A stretch of DNA of 11,268 nt from an uncultured Clostridia bacterium (GCA_937907055.1 CALCTW010000073.1:1-11268), one strand, 5' to 3'. Counted from the first letter of the stretch, positions 1-8,453 are shown. Notes: generated by a model from the letters alone, not told the origin. Numbers and translations are program-made.

Positions 1-1
1 G

Positions 2-1132
2 ACCGCGAACGGCGTGCAGGGGATGCGATTGCTTTCCGCGGAGGAAACGCGCGCGATGGAACCGAATGTTTCTCCTGCCGTGACAGGCGCGCTGCTGGCG
101 GAGGAGAGCGGTATCGTGAGCCCGTACGAGATGACGATCGCGCTGGCCTATCACGCCGCGCAGAACGGAGCACGCTTTGTGTTTGACGCGCCGGTGACCG
201 CGCTGAAAAAGACAGACAAAGGCTTTGAAGCTGTGACGCCCAAGGGGACCTATACCGCGAAAGCGGTCATCAACTGCGCCGGACTGGGCGCGGATCAACT
301 GCATAATATGCTGTCGGAGGACCGGCTGCATATCACGCCGCGAAAGGGCGAGTATTACCTGCTGGATCACACGATGCAGTGCCCGTTTGATCACACCATG
401 TTCCAGGTGCCCGGGAAAATGGGCAAGGGCGTACTGGTGACCCCGACCGCGCACGGAAATACCCTGCTCGGACCTTCCGCCGCGGATGTGCGTGATCCGC
501 TGGATACGGCGACGACGGCGGACGGACTGGCTTTTGTGATGGAAAAGTGCAGGCTGACATGGCCGCAGGCCGGAAGCCGGAACACGATCACCACCTTTGC
601 CGGGAACCGCGCGCACGAAGACGGCGACGACTTTGTGATCGGGCCGGTGGCCGGCTGCGAGGGCGCTTTTGAGGCGGTCGGGATCGAAAGCCCCGGTTTA
701 AGCTCCGCGCCCGCGATCGGCGATGAACTGGGAGACATGGCGGCATCCTGGCTGAAGGCCGCGAAGAAGGAACAGGTGCTTCCGCCGGTGCCGCTGCTGC
801 GGCCCTTCAGCGCGATGACCAATGAGGAACGCGCGGAACGCTGCAAAGCGGATGACAACTGGGGACAGATGGTGTGCCGCTGTGAGCAGGTGACCGAAGC
901 GGAGATCCTGGACGCGCTGCACAGGCCTGTGCCCGCGAGAAGCGTGGACGGCGTGAAACGCCGCACCCGCGCGGGAATGGGAAGGTGTCAGGGCGGCTTC
1001 TGCTCGCCCCGTGTGATGCAGATGATCAGCGAGGAGACCGGGATCCCCATGACGGAAGTGACCAAGTGCGGCGGAGAGAGCCGGATGGTGCTTGGGACGA
1101 TCAATGATCTTACGAAGGGAGGCGCGCGGTGA
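2..1132 (+). CDS. GlpA-like FAD-dependent glycerol-3-phosphate dehydrogenase with BFD [2Fe-2S] domain (5' partial)
   Basis: The reading frame is open from the window edge, so the true start and the N-terminal GxGxxG FAD-binding loop lie upstream; roughly 100 residues are probably missing. The visible part has the DAO/GlpA-type FAD domain, including an INCAGLGAD stretch near codon 87 (counted from base 14) where the family usually reads VNAAG. The C-terminal BFD-like [2Fe-2S] domain starts near codon 284. Its four cysteines are CRC (codons 288 and 290, about base 875) and GRCQGGFC (codons 325 and 330). The family oxidises glycerol-3-phosphate to dihydroxyacetone phosphate and passes electrons through the Fe-S centre to a partner subunit. 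Substrate is inferred from family and from glpK nearby. The TGA stop shares its A with the ATG of the next gene, implying co-transcription and coupled translation. GTG at 14 is an internal codon, not a credible start. Confidence 0.85.
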   Translation, partial: TANGVQGMRLLSAEETRAMEPNVSPAVTGALLAEESGIVSPYEMTIALAYHAAQNGARFVFDAPVTALKKTDKGFEAVTPKGTYTAKAVINCAGLGADQLHNMLSEDRLHITPRKGEYYLLDHTMQCPFDHTMFQVPGKMGKGVLVTPTAHGNTLLGPSAADVRDPLDTATTADGLAFVMEKCRLTWPQAGSRNTITTFAGNRAHEDGDDFVIGPVAGCEGAFEAVGIESPGLSSAPAIGDELGDMAASWLKAAKKEQVLPPVPLLRPFSAMTNEERAERCKADDNWGQMVCRCEQVTEAEILDALHRPVPARSVDGVKRRTRAGMGRCQGGFCSPRVMQMISEETGIPMTEVTKCGGESRMVLGTINDLTKGGAR

Positions 1133-2394
1133 TGGATCCGATCTGTGTGGATGTGCTGATCGTAGGCGCGGGCCCTGCCGGTCTCGCGGCCGCGATCGGC
1201 GCGAAAAAAGCAGGCGCGAATCCCGTGGTGCTGGAGCGTGAAGAGGCTCCCGGCGGCATTCTGAAGCAATGCATCCATAATGGCTTTGGCCTGCATCGTT
1301 TCGGCGAGGAACTGACCGGTCCGGAATATGCCGCCCGTGATATCAGAACTGCCGGGGAAATGGGCATTGACATCCGTACGGGAGTGACGGTGCTGAGCGT
1401 GGAGCCTGACCGTACGGTGACCTGTGTGAGCCGGAAGGCGGGGCTGCAGGTGTTCAAGGCCGGCGCGGTCGTGCTGGCAATGGGCTGCAGAGAACGCCCC
1501 CGCGGCGCGCTCGCGACACCCGGCACACGCTGCGCCGGTGTCTACAGCGCCGGTACCGCGCAGAAACTGGTGAACCTGATGGGCTATATGCCGGGAAAGC
1601 GTGTGGTGATCCTGGGCAGCGGCGACATCGGCCTGATCATGGCGCGCCGTATGACACTGCAGGGCGCCAAGGTGCTGGCCTGCGTGGAGATCATGCCTTA
1701 TTCAGGCGGACTGAACCGGAATATCGTGCAGTGCCTGAACGATTATGATATTCCGCTGTATCTTTCCCACACGGTAACGGATATCCGCGGCAGGGAGCGC
1801 CTGGAGGGCGTGACTGTGATGCGGGTGGATGAGAACAGGACGCCGATCCCCGGAACGGAGATCGAGTTTGACTGTGACATGCTGATGCTGTCTGTGGGAC
1901 TGATCCCGGAGAACGAACTGACGAGCGGCACGAAAGCGCAGATGAGCAGCGCGACCAACGGCGCGATCGTGGACAATGACCTGCAGACCTCCGCGGCCGG
2001 TGTGTTCGCGTGTGGCAATGTGCTGCACGTGCATGATCTGGTGGACTTTGTGAGCGATGAAAGCTTCCGCGCCGGTGAAGCGGCGGCACGCTTCGCGAGG
2101 GGCGAGCTGGAGGCGGTCAGTATGATCCCCGTGAACGACGGGCAGGGTGTGCGCGGATGCGTACCGCAGCGGATCCGTACGGACGCGGAGGAAGTGAAGC
2201 TGATGTTCCGCCCGGCCAACGTGTACAAGGGGCATTATGTGGTGCTCCGGGCAGGAGATAAAGCCGTGCAGACGGTGAAGAAAATGATCATGGCGCCGGG
2301 TGAGATGGTTGAAATGACCCTGAAGGGCGAGACGCTGCAAAAAGCGCTTGCCGCGGGATCACTGACAGTGGAGATCACCGCGCAGAAGCCCTGA
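1132..2394 (+). CDS. FAD/NAD(P)-dependent oxidoreductase, partner subunit of the GlpA-like dehydrogenase
   Basis: A 420-residue flavoprotein of the pyridine nucleotide-disulfide oxidoreductase superfamily. The N-terminal FAD site is VGAGPAGLAA (residues 11-20). A second Rossmann loop, LGSGDIGL (161-168), should bind NAD(P). AAGVFACGNV (288-297) matches the second FAD contact, with Asn replacing the usual Asp. The last 75 residues form a strand-rich tail of unknown role. I prefer ATG at 1132 to the GTG at 1129, because GGGAGG (1117-1122) is 9 bases upstream and a TGATG junction with the preceding stop is a classic coupling arrangement. Such proteins are commonly encoded beside BFD-tailed GlpA homologues, where they probably pass electrons to or from a pyridine nucleotide. 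The small DUF1667 protein that often follows this pair is absent here: a terminator comes directly after the gene. Confidence 0.85.
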   Translation: MDPICVDVLIVGAGPAGLAAAIGAKKAGANPVVLEREEAPGGILKQCIHNGFGLHRFGEELTGPEYAARDIRTAGEMGIDIRTGVTVLSVEPDRTVTCVSRKAGLQVFKAGAVVLAMGCRERPRGALATPGTRCAGVYSAGTAQKLVNLMGYMPGKRVVILGSGDIGLIMARRMTLQGAKVLACVEIMPYSGGLNRNIVQCLNDYDIPLYLSHTVTDIRGRERLEGVTVMRVDENRTPIPGTEIEFDCDMLMLSVGLIPENELTSGTKAQMSSATNGAIVDNDLQTSAAGVFACGNVLHVHDLVDFVSDESFRAGEAAARFARGELEAVSMIPVNDGQGVRGCVPQRIRTDAEEVKLMFRPANVYKGHYVVLRAGDKAVQTVKKMIMAPGEMVEMTLKGETLQKALAAGSLTVEITAQKP

Positions 2395-2410
2395 CAGAAC
2401 AGAAACAAAC

Positions 2411-2442
2411 AAAAGGACCGGTCGATTGACCGATCCTTTTTT
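2411..2442. terminator. Bidirectional intrinsic terminator between convergent genes
   Basis: Arms 2411-2423 and 2428-2440 pair over 13 positions around a GATT loop, with A and T runs at the two ends. The single irregular position is a C/A mismatch in the + strand RNA but a U-G wobble in the - strand RNA, so the hairpin should be slightly better for the leftward glpK/XRE transcript. It lies 16 bases after the oxidoreductase stop and about 50 bases beyond the stop of the - strand XRE gene, so it can serve both. Confidence 0.85.
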
Positions 2443-2490
2443 GATGGCGTGCCTGAACGCGATGTGTTTGAATGCCGGAACGGGAAAAAA

Positions 2491-3081
2491 TCACTTTCCG
2501 CCGAACAGGTTGGAAAGCAGATCGGAGATCGCGTCACCGATCCCGTTATCCTTGCCGGAATGCTTGCGGATGATATCGTCCACAAGATCATTGCTTTCAC
2601 CCTTCAGGATATACAGGGCGGCGCGGCGCTGATCCGCGGAAGCCGCGCGGAAGGCATCCAGAAGGCTTTTTTCAGCGGCGGTCTTGGTGGTCGTGCTCTT
2701 GGCCGTGGTGGTCTTGGCGGTCGTTGTTTTGGCCGTTGTGGTTTTAGACGCGGTGGTTTTGGAGGTTGTGCTCTTGGAAGCGGTCGTCTTGCCGGAAGTG
2801 GATTTGCCGGTGGTCGTCTTGGTGGCGGTGGATTTGGCAGAAGTGGTCTTCTTCGGGACCTTGCCTTCCTTTTCGGCCTTGGCGGCATTCAGAAGAGAAG
2901 CCTGGGTGACACCGGTCGCCTTGGCGATGGCTTTCAGCTGGGCCTGTGTCGGTTCCGCCTGACCGCGTTCGTACTTGCTGATGTCGCTGTCATCAACGCC
3001 GATCTTGCGGGCGAGCTTGTCCTGGGTCAGGCCCGCGCCGGTGCGTGCCTGTTTGATCAGATCTCCGAGATAAACACCCAT
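2491..3081 (-). CDS. XRE-family HTH DNA-binding protein with a histone H1-like lysine/threonine repeat linker
   Basis: A 196-residue protein in three parts. Residues 4-66 are a Cro/C1-type helix-turn-helix, with LTQDKLARKIGVDDSDISKY as the core and QAEPTQAQLKAIAKATGV completing the five-helix fold. Residues 78-137 are low complexity: lysine falls at every fifth position from K78 to K138, giving twelve K-[ST]-[TA]-x-x units of Thr, Ser, Ala and Gly with no aromatic or acidic residue. Residues 139-196 are a helical tail containing DAFRAASADQRRAALYILKG and an amphipathic C-terminus. AAAGGAG lies 10 bases before the ATG. The gene starts 57 bases after glpK with no terminator between, so it is probably co-transcribed with it. 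Likely a nucleoid-associated or regulatory DNA-binding protein, the linker adding sequence-independent DNA contacts. A role in controlling the glycerol genes is only a guess from position. Confidence 0.85.
   Translation of the reverse strand: MGVYLGDLIKQARTGAGLTQDKLARKIGVDDSDISKYERGQAEPTQAQLKAIAKATGVTQASLLNAAKAEKEGKVPKKTTSAKSTATKTTTGKSTSGKTTASKSTTSKTTASKTTTAKTTTAKTTTAKSTTTKTAAEKSLLDAFRAASADQRRAALYILKGESNDLVDDIIRKHSGKDNGIGDAISDLLSNLFGGK
2671..2850 (-). repeat. Twelve tandem 15-base units encoding lysine-led pentapeptides
   Basis: Codons 78-137 of the XRE gene form twelve exact 15-base periods, each starting with a Lys codon (CTT or TTT on the + strand). Synonymous positions differ between units (AAA versus AAG, several Thr and Ala codons), so the peptide period is better preserved than the DNA. 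This argues for selection on the protein rather than very recent slippage, although such arrays can still change in copy number. Confidence 0.85.
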
Positions 3082-3138
3082 ATTGATTATACTCCTTTTA
3101 TATGTTTATTTGATGCGGATCGATAGGCAGGGCAGCGT

Positions 3139-4638
<1,500 letters not shown>

Positions 4639-4684
4639 GAGGTCCTTCTTTCATTACAGCATCGTGTGATTTTTACAAGGAAAG

Positions 4685-4734
4685 ATACGATCTAATATTG
4701 TATTCATTTTACAGGATACAGCCTGAAAATGCAA
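4685..4734 (-). promoter_or_regulatory. glpK promoter with an overlapping imperfect palindrome
   Basis: Read on the - strand, a -35 box TTGCAT (4734-4729) is followed after exactly 17 bases by a -10 box TAAAAT (4711-4706), placing the transcription start near 4699 and leaving a leader of about 60 bases. An inverted repeat, ATACAAT then ATTAG then ATCGTAT (4703-4685), has six of seven positions matching and covers the predicted start, a typical repressor position. A weak CcpA cre-like sequence, TGCAAACGCAAATA (4730-4743 on the + strand), overlaps the -35 box but misses three consensus positions. Boxes were recognised by eye. Confidence 0.55.
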
Positions 4735-4755
4735 ACGCAAATATGAAGAAAAGGC

Positions 4756-4784
4756 TTGAAATTTTACGAGGGGTATGATAATAT
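4756..4784 (+). promoter_or_regulatory. secG promoter
   Basis: TTGAAA (4756-4761) is a good -35 box. The -10 is either GATAAT (4777-4782, spacer 15) or TAATAT (4779-4784, spacer 17). It diverges from the glpK promoter, with 21 bases between the two -35 boxes. Confidence 0.5.
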
Positions 4785-4816
4785 TGGTACTGCTCTTAAT
4801 CAAAGGAGGTTGTTTT

Positions 4817-5047
4817 ATGGTAGTATTGGACATTCTGGTCGTGATTATCGCGATCATTCTGATCGTTTCTGTTCTGCTGCAGGACAGCAATGCTGATGGT
4901 ATGGGCGCGCTCACCGGCGGCTCCAGCGAATCTTTCTTTGGCAAGAACAAGGGTAACTCCCTGCAGGGCAAGCTGGCGATGATCACCAAGATCGCCGCCG
5001 TGGCTTTCGTTGTCGTCTCGCTGCTCATCCTGATCCTGGTCAGCTGA
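4817..5047 (+). CDS. secG: Protein translocase subunit SecG
   Basis: A 76-residue membrane protein of the SecYEG channel, which assists SecA-driven export. Two hydrophobic helices, near residues 2-21 and 53-75, flank a cytoplasmic loop with the family features: LLQ at the end of helix 1, a Gly/Ser-rich stretch, then ESFFGKNKG. I start at ATG 4817, where AAAGGAGG (4802-4809) sits 7 bases upstream; the frame extends upstream to 4775 but that part overlaps the promoter and lacks a binding site. The gene has its own promoter and terminator, so it appears monocistronic, a common arrangement for secG. Confidence 0.95.
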   Translation: MVVLDILVVIIAIILIVSVLLQDSNADGMGALTGGSSESFFGKNKGNSLQGKLAMITKIAAVAFVVVSLLILILVS

Positions 5048-5081
5048 TCCGCGAACGGGAAAGATCATTGAAGCGAACGCT

Positions 5082-5120
5082 ATAAAGGGCTGGCAATATT
5101 GTCAGCCCTTTATTTCGGTT
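5082..5120 (+). terminator. Intrinsic terminator after secG
   Basis: ATAAAGGGCTG (5082-5092) pairs perfectly with CAGCCCTTTAT (5103-5113) around a ten-base loop that is itself partly self-complementary. A broken T-rich run (TTCGGTTT) follows. It separates secG from the ABC-F gene. Confidence 0.8.
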
Positions 5121-5149
5121 TCACGGGTGCATTATATTGATGCCGGGAA

Positions 5150-5169
5150 AACAGGCTTTTTTGCCTGTT
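5150..5169 (+). promoter_or_regulatory. Leader hairpin just upstream of the ABC-F ribosome binding site
   Basis: AACAGGC (5150-5156) and GCCTGTT (5163-5169) form a perfect 7-bp stem around a T6 loop. It ends 6 bases before the GGAG (5176-5179) of the ABC-F gene. There is no T run after it, so it is not an ordinary terminator. It could modulate translation initiation or be a relic of an attenuator. Function unproven. Confidence 0.4.
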
Positions 5170-5185
5170 CCGGATGGAGTTTAGC

Positions 5186-5413
5186 ATGATTTTGATGAAT
5201 GTACAGGGCGTATCCAAGTCCTTCGGCGGTCATGAGGTGCTGCAAAGCGTATCCATGACACTGCAGAATGGGATGCGGATGGGCCTGGTGGGGGTCAACG
5301 GCTGCGGCAAGACCACGCTGCTGCGGATCCTGAGCGGCAAAGAGCATGCCGATGGCGGAGAGATCCTGCTGCCGAAGGGGATCCGGCTGGGTTTTCTGGA
5401 GCAGGTGAATTAG
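5186..5413 (+). CDS. ABC-F ATPase, N-terminal fragment ending at an in-frame TAG
   Basis: Codons 1-75 are the start of an ABC-F translation factor: SKSFG near residue 10, the Walker A motif GVNGCGKTT (36-44) and a Q-loop-like LEQ (71-73). Translation then meets TAG at 5411-5413 (codon 76). The frame stays open immediately beyond and continues without shift into the rest of a normal ABC-F protein, so this is one gene with a nonsense codon, not two genes. I prefer ATG 5186 over ATG 5174, because GGAG (5176-5179) lies 6 bases before 5186 and MILMNVQGV resembles usual family starts. A single C-to-T change from CAG (Gln) would create the TAG. Confidence 0.75.
   Translation: MILMNVQGVSKSFGGHEVLQSVSMTLQNGMRMGLVGVNGCGKTTLLRILSGKEHADGGEILLPKGIRLGFLEQVN
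5411..5413 (+). other. In-frame TAG codon within the ABC-F gene
   Basis: Bases 5411-5413 read TAG in the same frame as the upstream Walker A and the downstream signature motifs. The following codons (AAPDNTVYQEL) match the expected continuation of the first ATPase domain. None of the eleven complete stops I could read in this window is TAG. Confidence 0.9.
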
Positions 5414-5452
5414 GCCGCCCCGGATAATACGGTATATCAGGAACTGGCGGAT

Positions 5453-7105
5453 GTGTTTCTGCCCGTGGTGGAGATGGAAAAGAAGCTGCGTGATATGGAG
5501 CAGCAGATGAGTGATCCCGCCGGGGCGGATATGACCGCGCTGTATGAAAACTATGATAAGCTGATGCGGCGCTATGAGGACGCGGGCGGCTATGAGTGGC
5601 CCTCCCGTGTGCAGGGCGTGCTGGCGGGCCTGGGCTTTACGCGCGAACAGCAGAGTCAGCCGGCCAATGTGTTATCCGGCGGCGAGCTGACGCGGCTTTT
5701 CCTTGGCAAGCTGCTGCTGCAGCAGCCGGATATCCTGCTGCTGGACGAGCCGACCAACCATCTGGATCTGAGCGCGCTCAGCTGGCTGGAAAAGTATCTG
5801 CTGGATTATAAGGGAACGGTGCTTGTGGTCTCCCATGACCGTTTCTTTCTGGACCGCGTGTGTACGGATATCACCGAGGTGCTGCTGGGACGAAGCGAGC
5901 AGTATCACGGCAACTATACCACCTATATGGCGCAGCGGACGGAACGCTTCGAGAGCCGCATGAAGGCGTACGAGCTTCAGCAGAAGGAGATCGAACGTCA
6001 GGAAAAGATCATTGAGCGGTACAAGAGCTTTAACCGTGAAAAATCGATCCGCGCGGCGCGCAGCAAGCAGAAGCGGCTGGATAAGATCGAACGGCTGGAA
6101 AAACCGGAGGAGGATAAGCAGATCGGCTTCTCCTTTACGGCCAGACGCCGCACCGGTGATGATGTGCTGGAGATCCGCGGGCTGGAAAAAGGCTTTGACG
6201 GACGCACACTGTTCCGGAACCTGGAGATGCTGGTAAAGGCCGGAGACCGTGTGGCCATCGTGGGCCCGAACGGTGTGGGAAAATCCACGCTCTTCAATAT
6301 CCTGACCGGCGGGCTGCCCGCGGACAACGGTTACTTCCGGTGGGGCGCCAATGTGGATGTGGGTTACTATGATCAGCATCAGCGTTCCCTGCACGCGGAA
6401 AAGAGCGTGCTGGACGAGGTGTGGGATCATTTTCCGAGGATGGAACAGTATCAGGTGCGCGGCGCGCTGGGAATGTTCCTTTTTACCGGGGAGGATGTGT
6501 TTGAGAAGATCGGCACGCTCTCCGGCGGTGAGAAGGGACGCGTGGCGCTGACCGAGCTGATGCTGCGGCAGGATAATGTGCTGCTGCTGGACGAGCCGAC
6601 CAACCATCTGGATATGGACAGCCGCGAGGTGCTGGAGGACGCGCTGGAGGATTTTGAAGGCACGATCCTTTCGATCTCCCATGACCGTTATTTTATCAAC
6701 CGGTTTGCCAACAAGGTGGCGGTGCTGTCCACGGACGGTGTGCGCGTGTATAACGGCAACTGGGATGATTATCAGAATGAATTGCTGCGTCAGCAGCAGC
6801 CGGAGGATGAAGAGACGGCCGGCATGACAAGGACCCAGCTGGATAAGCTGAAGCGTCAGAAGAAGGCCGGTGAGGAGAGCCTGCGCCGTCTGCGTCAGGA
6901 GCTGAAGCAGGCAGAGGCGGCTGTGCAGGATGTGGAAAAACGTCTGGCAGCCAAGGAAGCAGAGCTTTCCAGCCCAGAGGTATACGGGGATCCGGCGAAG
7001 GCCGCGAAGGCGAGCCGGGAATACCAGCAGCTGCAGGAAGAGCAGCTGGAGGCCTACAGCCGCTGGGAAGCGGCGGAGGAAGCAATGGCGGAAGCCGGAG
7101 CGTGA
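5453..7105 (+). CDS. ABC-F family ATP-binding protein (Uup/YdiF-like), main part after the internal TAG
   Basis: Continuation of the gene beginning at 5186; joined across the TAG, the product would be 639 residues, the normal size for Uup/YdiF/YheS-type ABC-F proteins. In fragment numbering: first signature LSGGELTR (74-81), Walker B LLLDEPTNHLDL (95-106), switch His in SHDR (128-131), the charged interdomain linker (about 160-225, with FNREKSIRAARSKQKRLDKI), second Walker A GPNGVGKST (271-279), second signature LSGGEKGR (356-363), Walker B DEPTNHLDM (380-388), and a C-terminal coiled coil (about 460-545). These cytosolic ATPases bind the ribosomal E site and relieve stalled translation or assist ribosome assembly. 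No transmembrane segments. GTG 5453 has only a weak AGGA upstream, so restart would give a protein without the first Walker A. radC follows 21 bases downstream. Confidence 0.85.
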   Translation: MFLPVVEMEKKLRDMEQQMSDPAGADMTALYENYDKLMRRYEDAGGYEWPSRVQGVLAGLGFTREQQSQPANVLSGGELTRLFLGKLLLQQPDILLLDEPTNHLDLSALSWLEKYLLDYKGTVLVVSHDRFFLDRVCTDITEVLLGRSEQYHGNYTTYMAQRTERFESRMKAYELQQKEIERQEKIIERYKSFNREKSIRAARSKQKRLDKIERLEKPEEDKQIGFSFTARRRTGDDVLEIRGLEKGFDGRTLFRNLEMLVKAGDRVAIVGPNGVGKSTLFNILTGGLPADNGYFRWGANVDVGYYDQHQRSLHAEKSVLDEVWDHFPRMEQYQVRGALGMFLFTGEDVFEKIGTLSGGEKGRVALTELMLRQDNVLLLDEPTNHLDMDSREVLEDALEDFEGTILSISHDRYFINRFANKVAVLSTDGVRVYNGNWDDYQNELLRQQQPEDEETAGMTRTQLDKLKRQKKAGEESLRRLRQELKQAEAAVQDVEKRLAAKEAELSSPEVYGDPAKAAKASREYQQLQEEQLEAYSRWEAAEEAMAEAGA

Positions 7106-7126
7106 AAACGAGAAGGAGGGAGCGGC

Positions 7127-7810
7127 ATGAGTGAGCATGAAGGACACCGCGCGCGGCTGCGGGAGCGGTACGCGCAGACGGGATTTGACGGCTTTGCGGA
7201 TCATGAAGTGCTGGAACTGCTGCTGACCTACTGCATTCCGCGACGGGATACCAATCCGTTGGCCCACAGACTGATCGAGCGGTTTGGCAGCCTGCACGGC
7301 GTGATGTGCGCCGATCAGGAGGAACTGAAGCGCGTTGACGGCATGGGCGAAAACAGCGCGGCTTTTGTGAGCATGCTGCTGCCGCTGCTGAGAAAAGTGG
7401 AACTGAACGGAGAAGACGAACGGCTGCTGCTGGATACCTATGGAAAACTGAAGGAATACTGCCGGAAGCTGTTCATCGGCGAAAAGCAGGAAGTGCTGTA
7501 TCTGATCTGTCTGGATCCCTCACTGCACCTGATCCGGCCTGTGCTGCTGTCACGGGGAACGGTGGACGGGATCGCGGCGACGGCGCGGCTGGTGGCGGGC
7601 GAAGCCATGAAATGGAATGCCAGCGGCGTGGTGCTGACGCACAATCATCCGAGTGGAAATCCCAGCCCCTCGCAGGAGGATATCCGTTTCACGGAGGATG
7701 TGCGAAGAGCCCTGAACGCGCTGGACATTACGCTGCATGATCATATCATTGTGGGGCGTACGACGCTGAGCCTGACGGAAGCCCAAAGATCCGCAGAGGA
7801 GGAACCGTGA
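7127..7810 (+). CDS. radC: RadC family protein (UPF0758, JAMM/MPN+ fold)
   Basis: A 227-residue protein of standard RadC size. Residues 25-85 are the helix-hairpin-helix-like domain, with HEVLELLL, NPLA and VDGMGENSAAF. Residues 105-220 are the JAMM metalloprotease-like domain, with the full metal motif HNHPSGNPSPSQED (H172, H174, D185), a likely catalytic Glu122 in KQEVLYLICLD, and LHDHIIVG near 203-210. The segment that usually reads HPRE ahead of the metal motif is ATARL here. RadC proteins were once linked to DNA repair, but that role has been questioned and the biochemical function is open. Start ATG 7127 has AAGGAGGG 6 bases upstream. It overlaps the next gene by 4 bases (GTGA), so the two are probably translationally coupled. 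Confidence 0.93.
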   Translation: MSEHEGHRARLRERYAQTGFDGFADHEVLELLLTYCIPRRDTNPLAHRLIERFGSLHGVMCADQEELKRVDGMGENSAAFVSMLLPLLRKVELNGEDERLLLDTYGKLKEYCRKLFIGEKQEVLYLICLDPSLHLIRPVLLSRGTVDGIAATARLVAGEAMKWNASGVVLTHNHPSGNPSPSQEDIRFTEDVRRALNALDITLHDHIIVGRTTLSLTEAQRSAEEEP

Positions 7811-8433
7811 GACACAGAAGGAAGAAGCACAGGCTGATGAAGATGATCCTGATATTATTGTTGATCGTTGTTCTGATCGCCGCGGGCGGAGTCGGCGCGA
7901 TGCTGATCGCGGAGGAGAACTGCAGGAAGAACGCGGCGCCGGAGAAGGGCGAAGCAATCATTGTGCTGGGCGCGCAGGTAAAGGAAAACGGGGAATTATC
8001 CCTGCAGCTGCGGCTGCGGCTTGAAAAGGCGCTGGAAGCCTGGAATGCCCGTCCGCGCCCCATCGTGGTGTGCGGCGGACAGGGCAGCAATGAACCCTGT
8101 ACAGAAGCGGACGCGATGGCGGAATACCTGACAGCCCACGGTGTGCCGGGGGAGATGATCCTGAAGGATACCGGAAGTATCAATACCTATCAGAATATCG
8201 CGAACGCGGCGGAGCTGCTGGGGGATCAGGTGAAGGATGTGCTGATCGTGACCAGCGATTATCATATGCCCCGTTCGCTCGCCATCGCGCGGGATGCCGG
8301 GTTCAACGCGTGGGGGATTCCCGCGAAGACGATGAATGAATACTGGCTCAAGAATCATGCCCGCGAGGCGCTCGCGTGGGTGAAATACGCGGTGCAGCGG
8401 GTGACCGGATGGGATCTGAACCTGCCGATCTGA
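7807..8433 (+). CDS. DUF218 (SanA/YdcF/ElyC-like) membrane-anchored protein
   Basis: A 208-residue protein with a very basic N-terminus (RHRRKKHRLMK), one transmembrane helix (about residues 13-35) and an outward-facing DUF218 domain. Family features are all present: AIIVLGAQV (50-58), VVCGGQGSNEPCTEADAM (87-104), the Ser-x-Asn-Thr motif (S124, N126, T127) and VTSDYHMPRSLAIA (148-161). The fold is a Rossmann-like alpha/beta domain with probable catalytic Glu/Asp and Ser residues. Relatives SanA and ElyC affect envelope permeability and envelope polysaccharide metabolism, but no reaction is firmly assigned. The start is GTG at 7807 inside the radC stop, with GAGGAGG about 6 bases upstream. A terminator follows, making it the last gene of the ABC-F/radC unit. 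Confidence 0.9.
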   Translation: MRHRRKKHRLMKMILILLLIVVLIAAGGVGAMLIAEENCRKNAAPEKGEAIIVLGAQVKENGELSLQLRLRLEKALEAWNARPRPIVVCGGQGSNEPCTEADAMAEYLTAHGVPGEMILKDTGSINTYQNIANAAELLGDQVKDVLIVTSDYHMPRSLAIARDAGFNAWGIPAKTMNEYWLKNHAREALAWVKYAVQRVTGWDLNLPI

Positions 8434-8453
8434 AACGAATAGAATGACAAAAG

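Noticed and set aside
2449..3126. Long + strand open frame opposite the XRE gene, giving a Gly/Arg/Phe-rich 225-residue product
   Set aside because: Its composition is the direct reverse complement of the Lys/Thr repeat. It has no recognisable domain, overlaps the terminator arm region, and the - strand gene has a clear HTH and ribosome binding site.
5110..5138. Possible promoter for the ABC-F gene with TATATT at 5133-5138
   Set aside because: No acceptable -35 box at 16-18 bases upstream; the region also overlaps the secG terminator tail.
5672..7297. A 541-codon open frame on the - strand opposite the ABC-F and radC genes
   Set aside because: The + strand carries unmistakable ABC-F and RadC motifs. 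The antisense frame is open because of GC-rich codon bias, and its product has no domain features.
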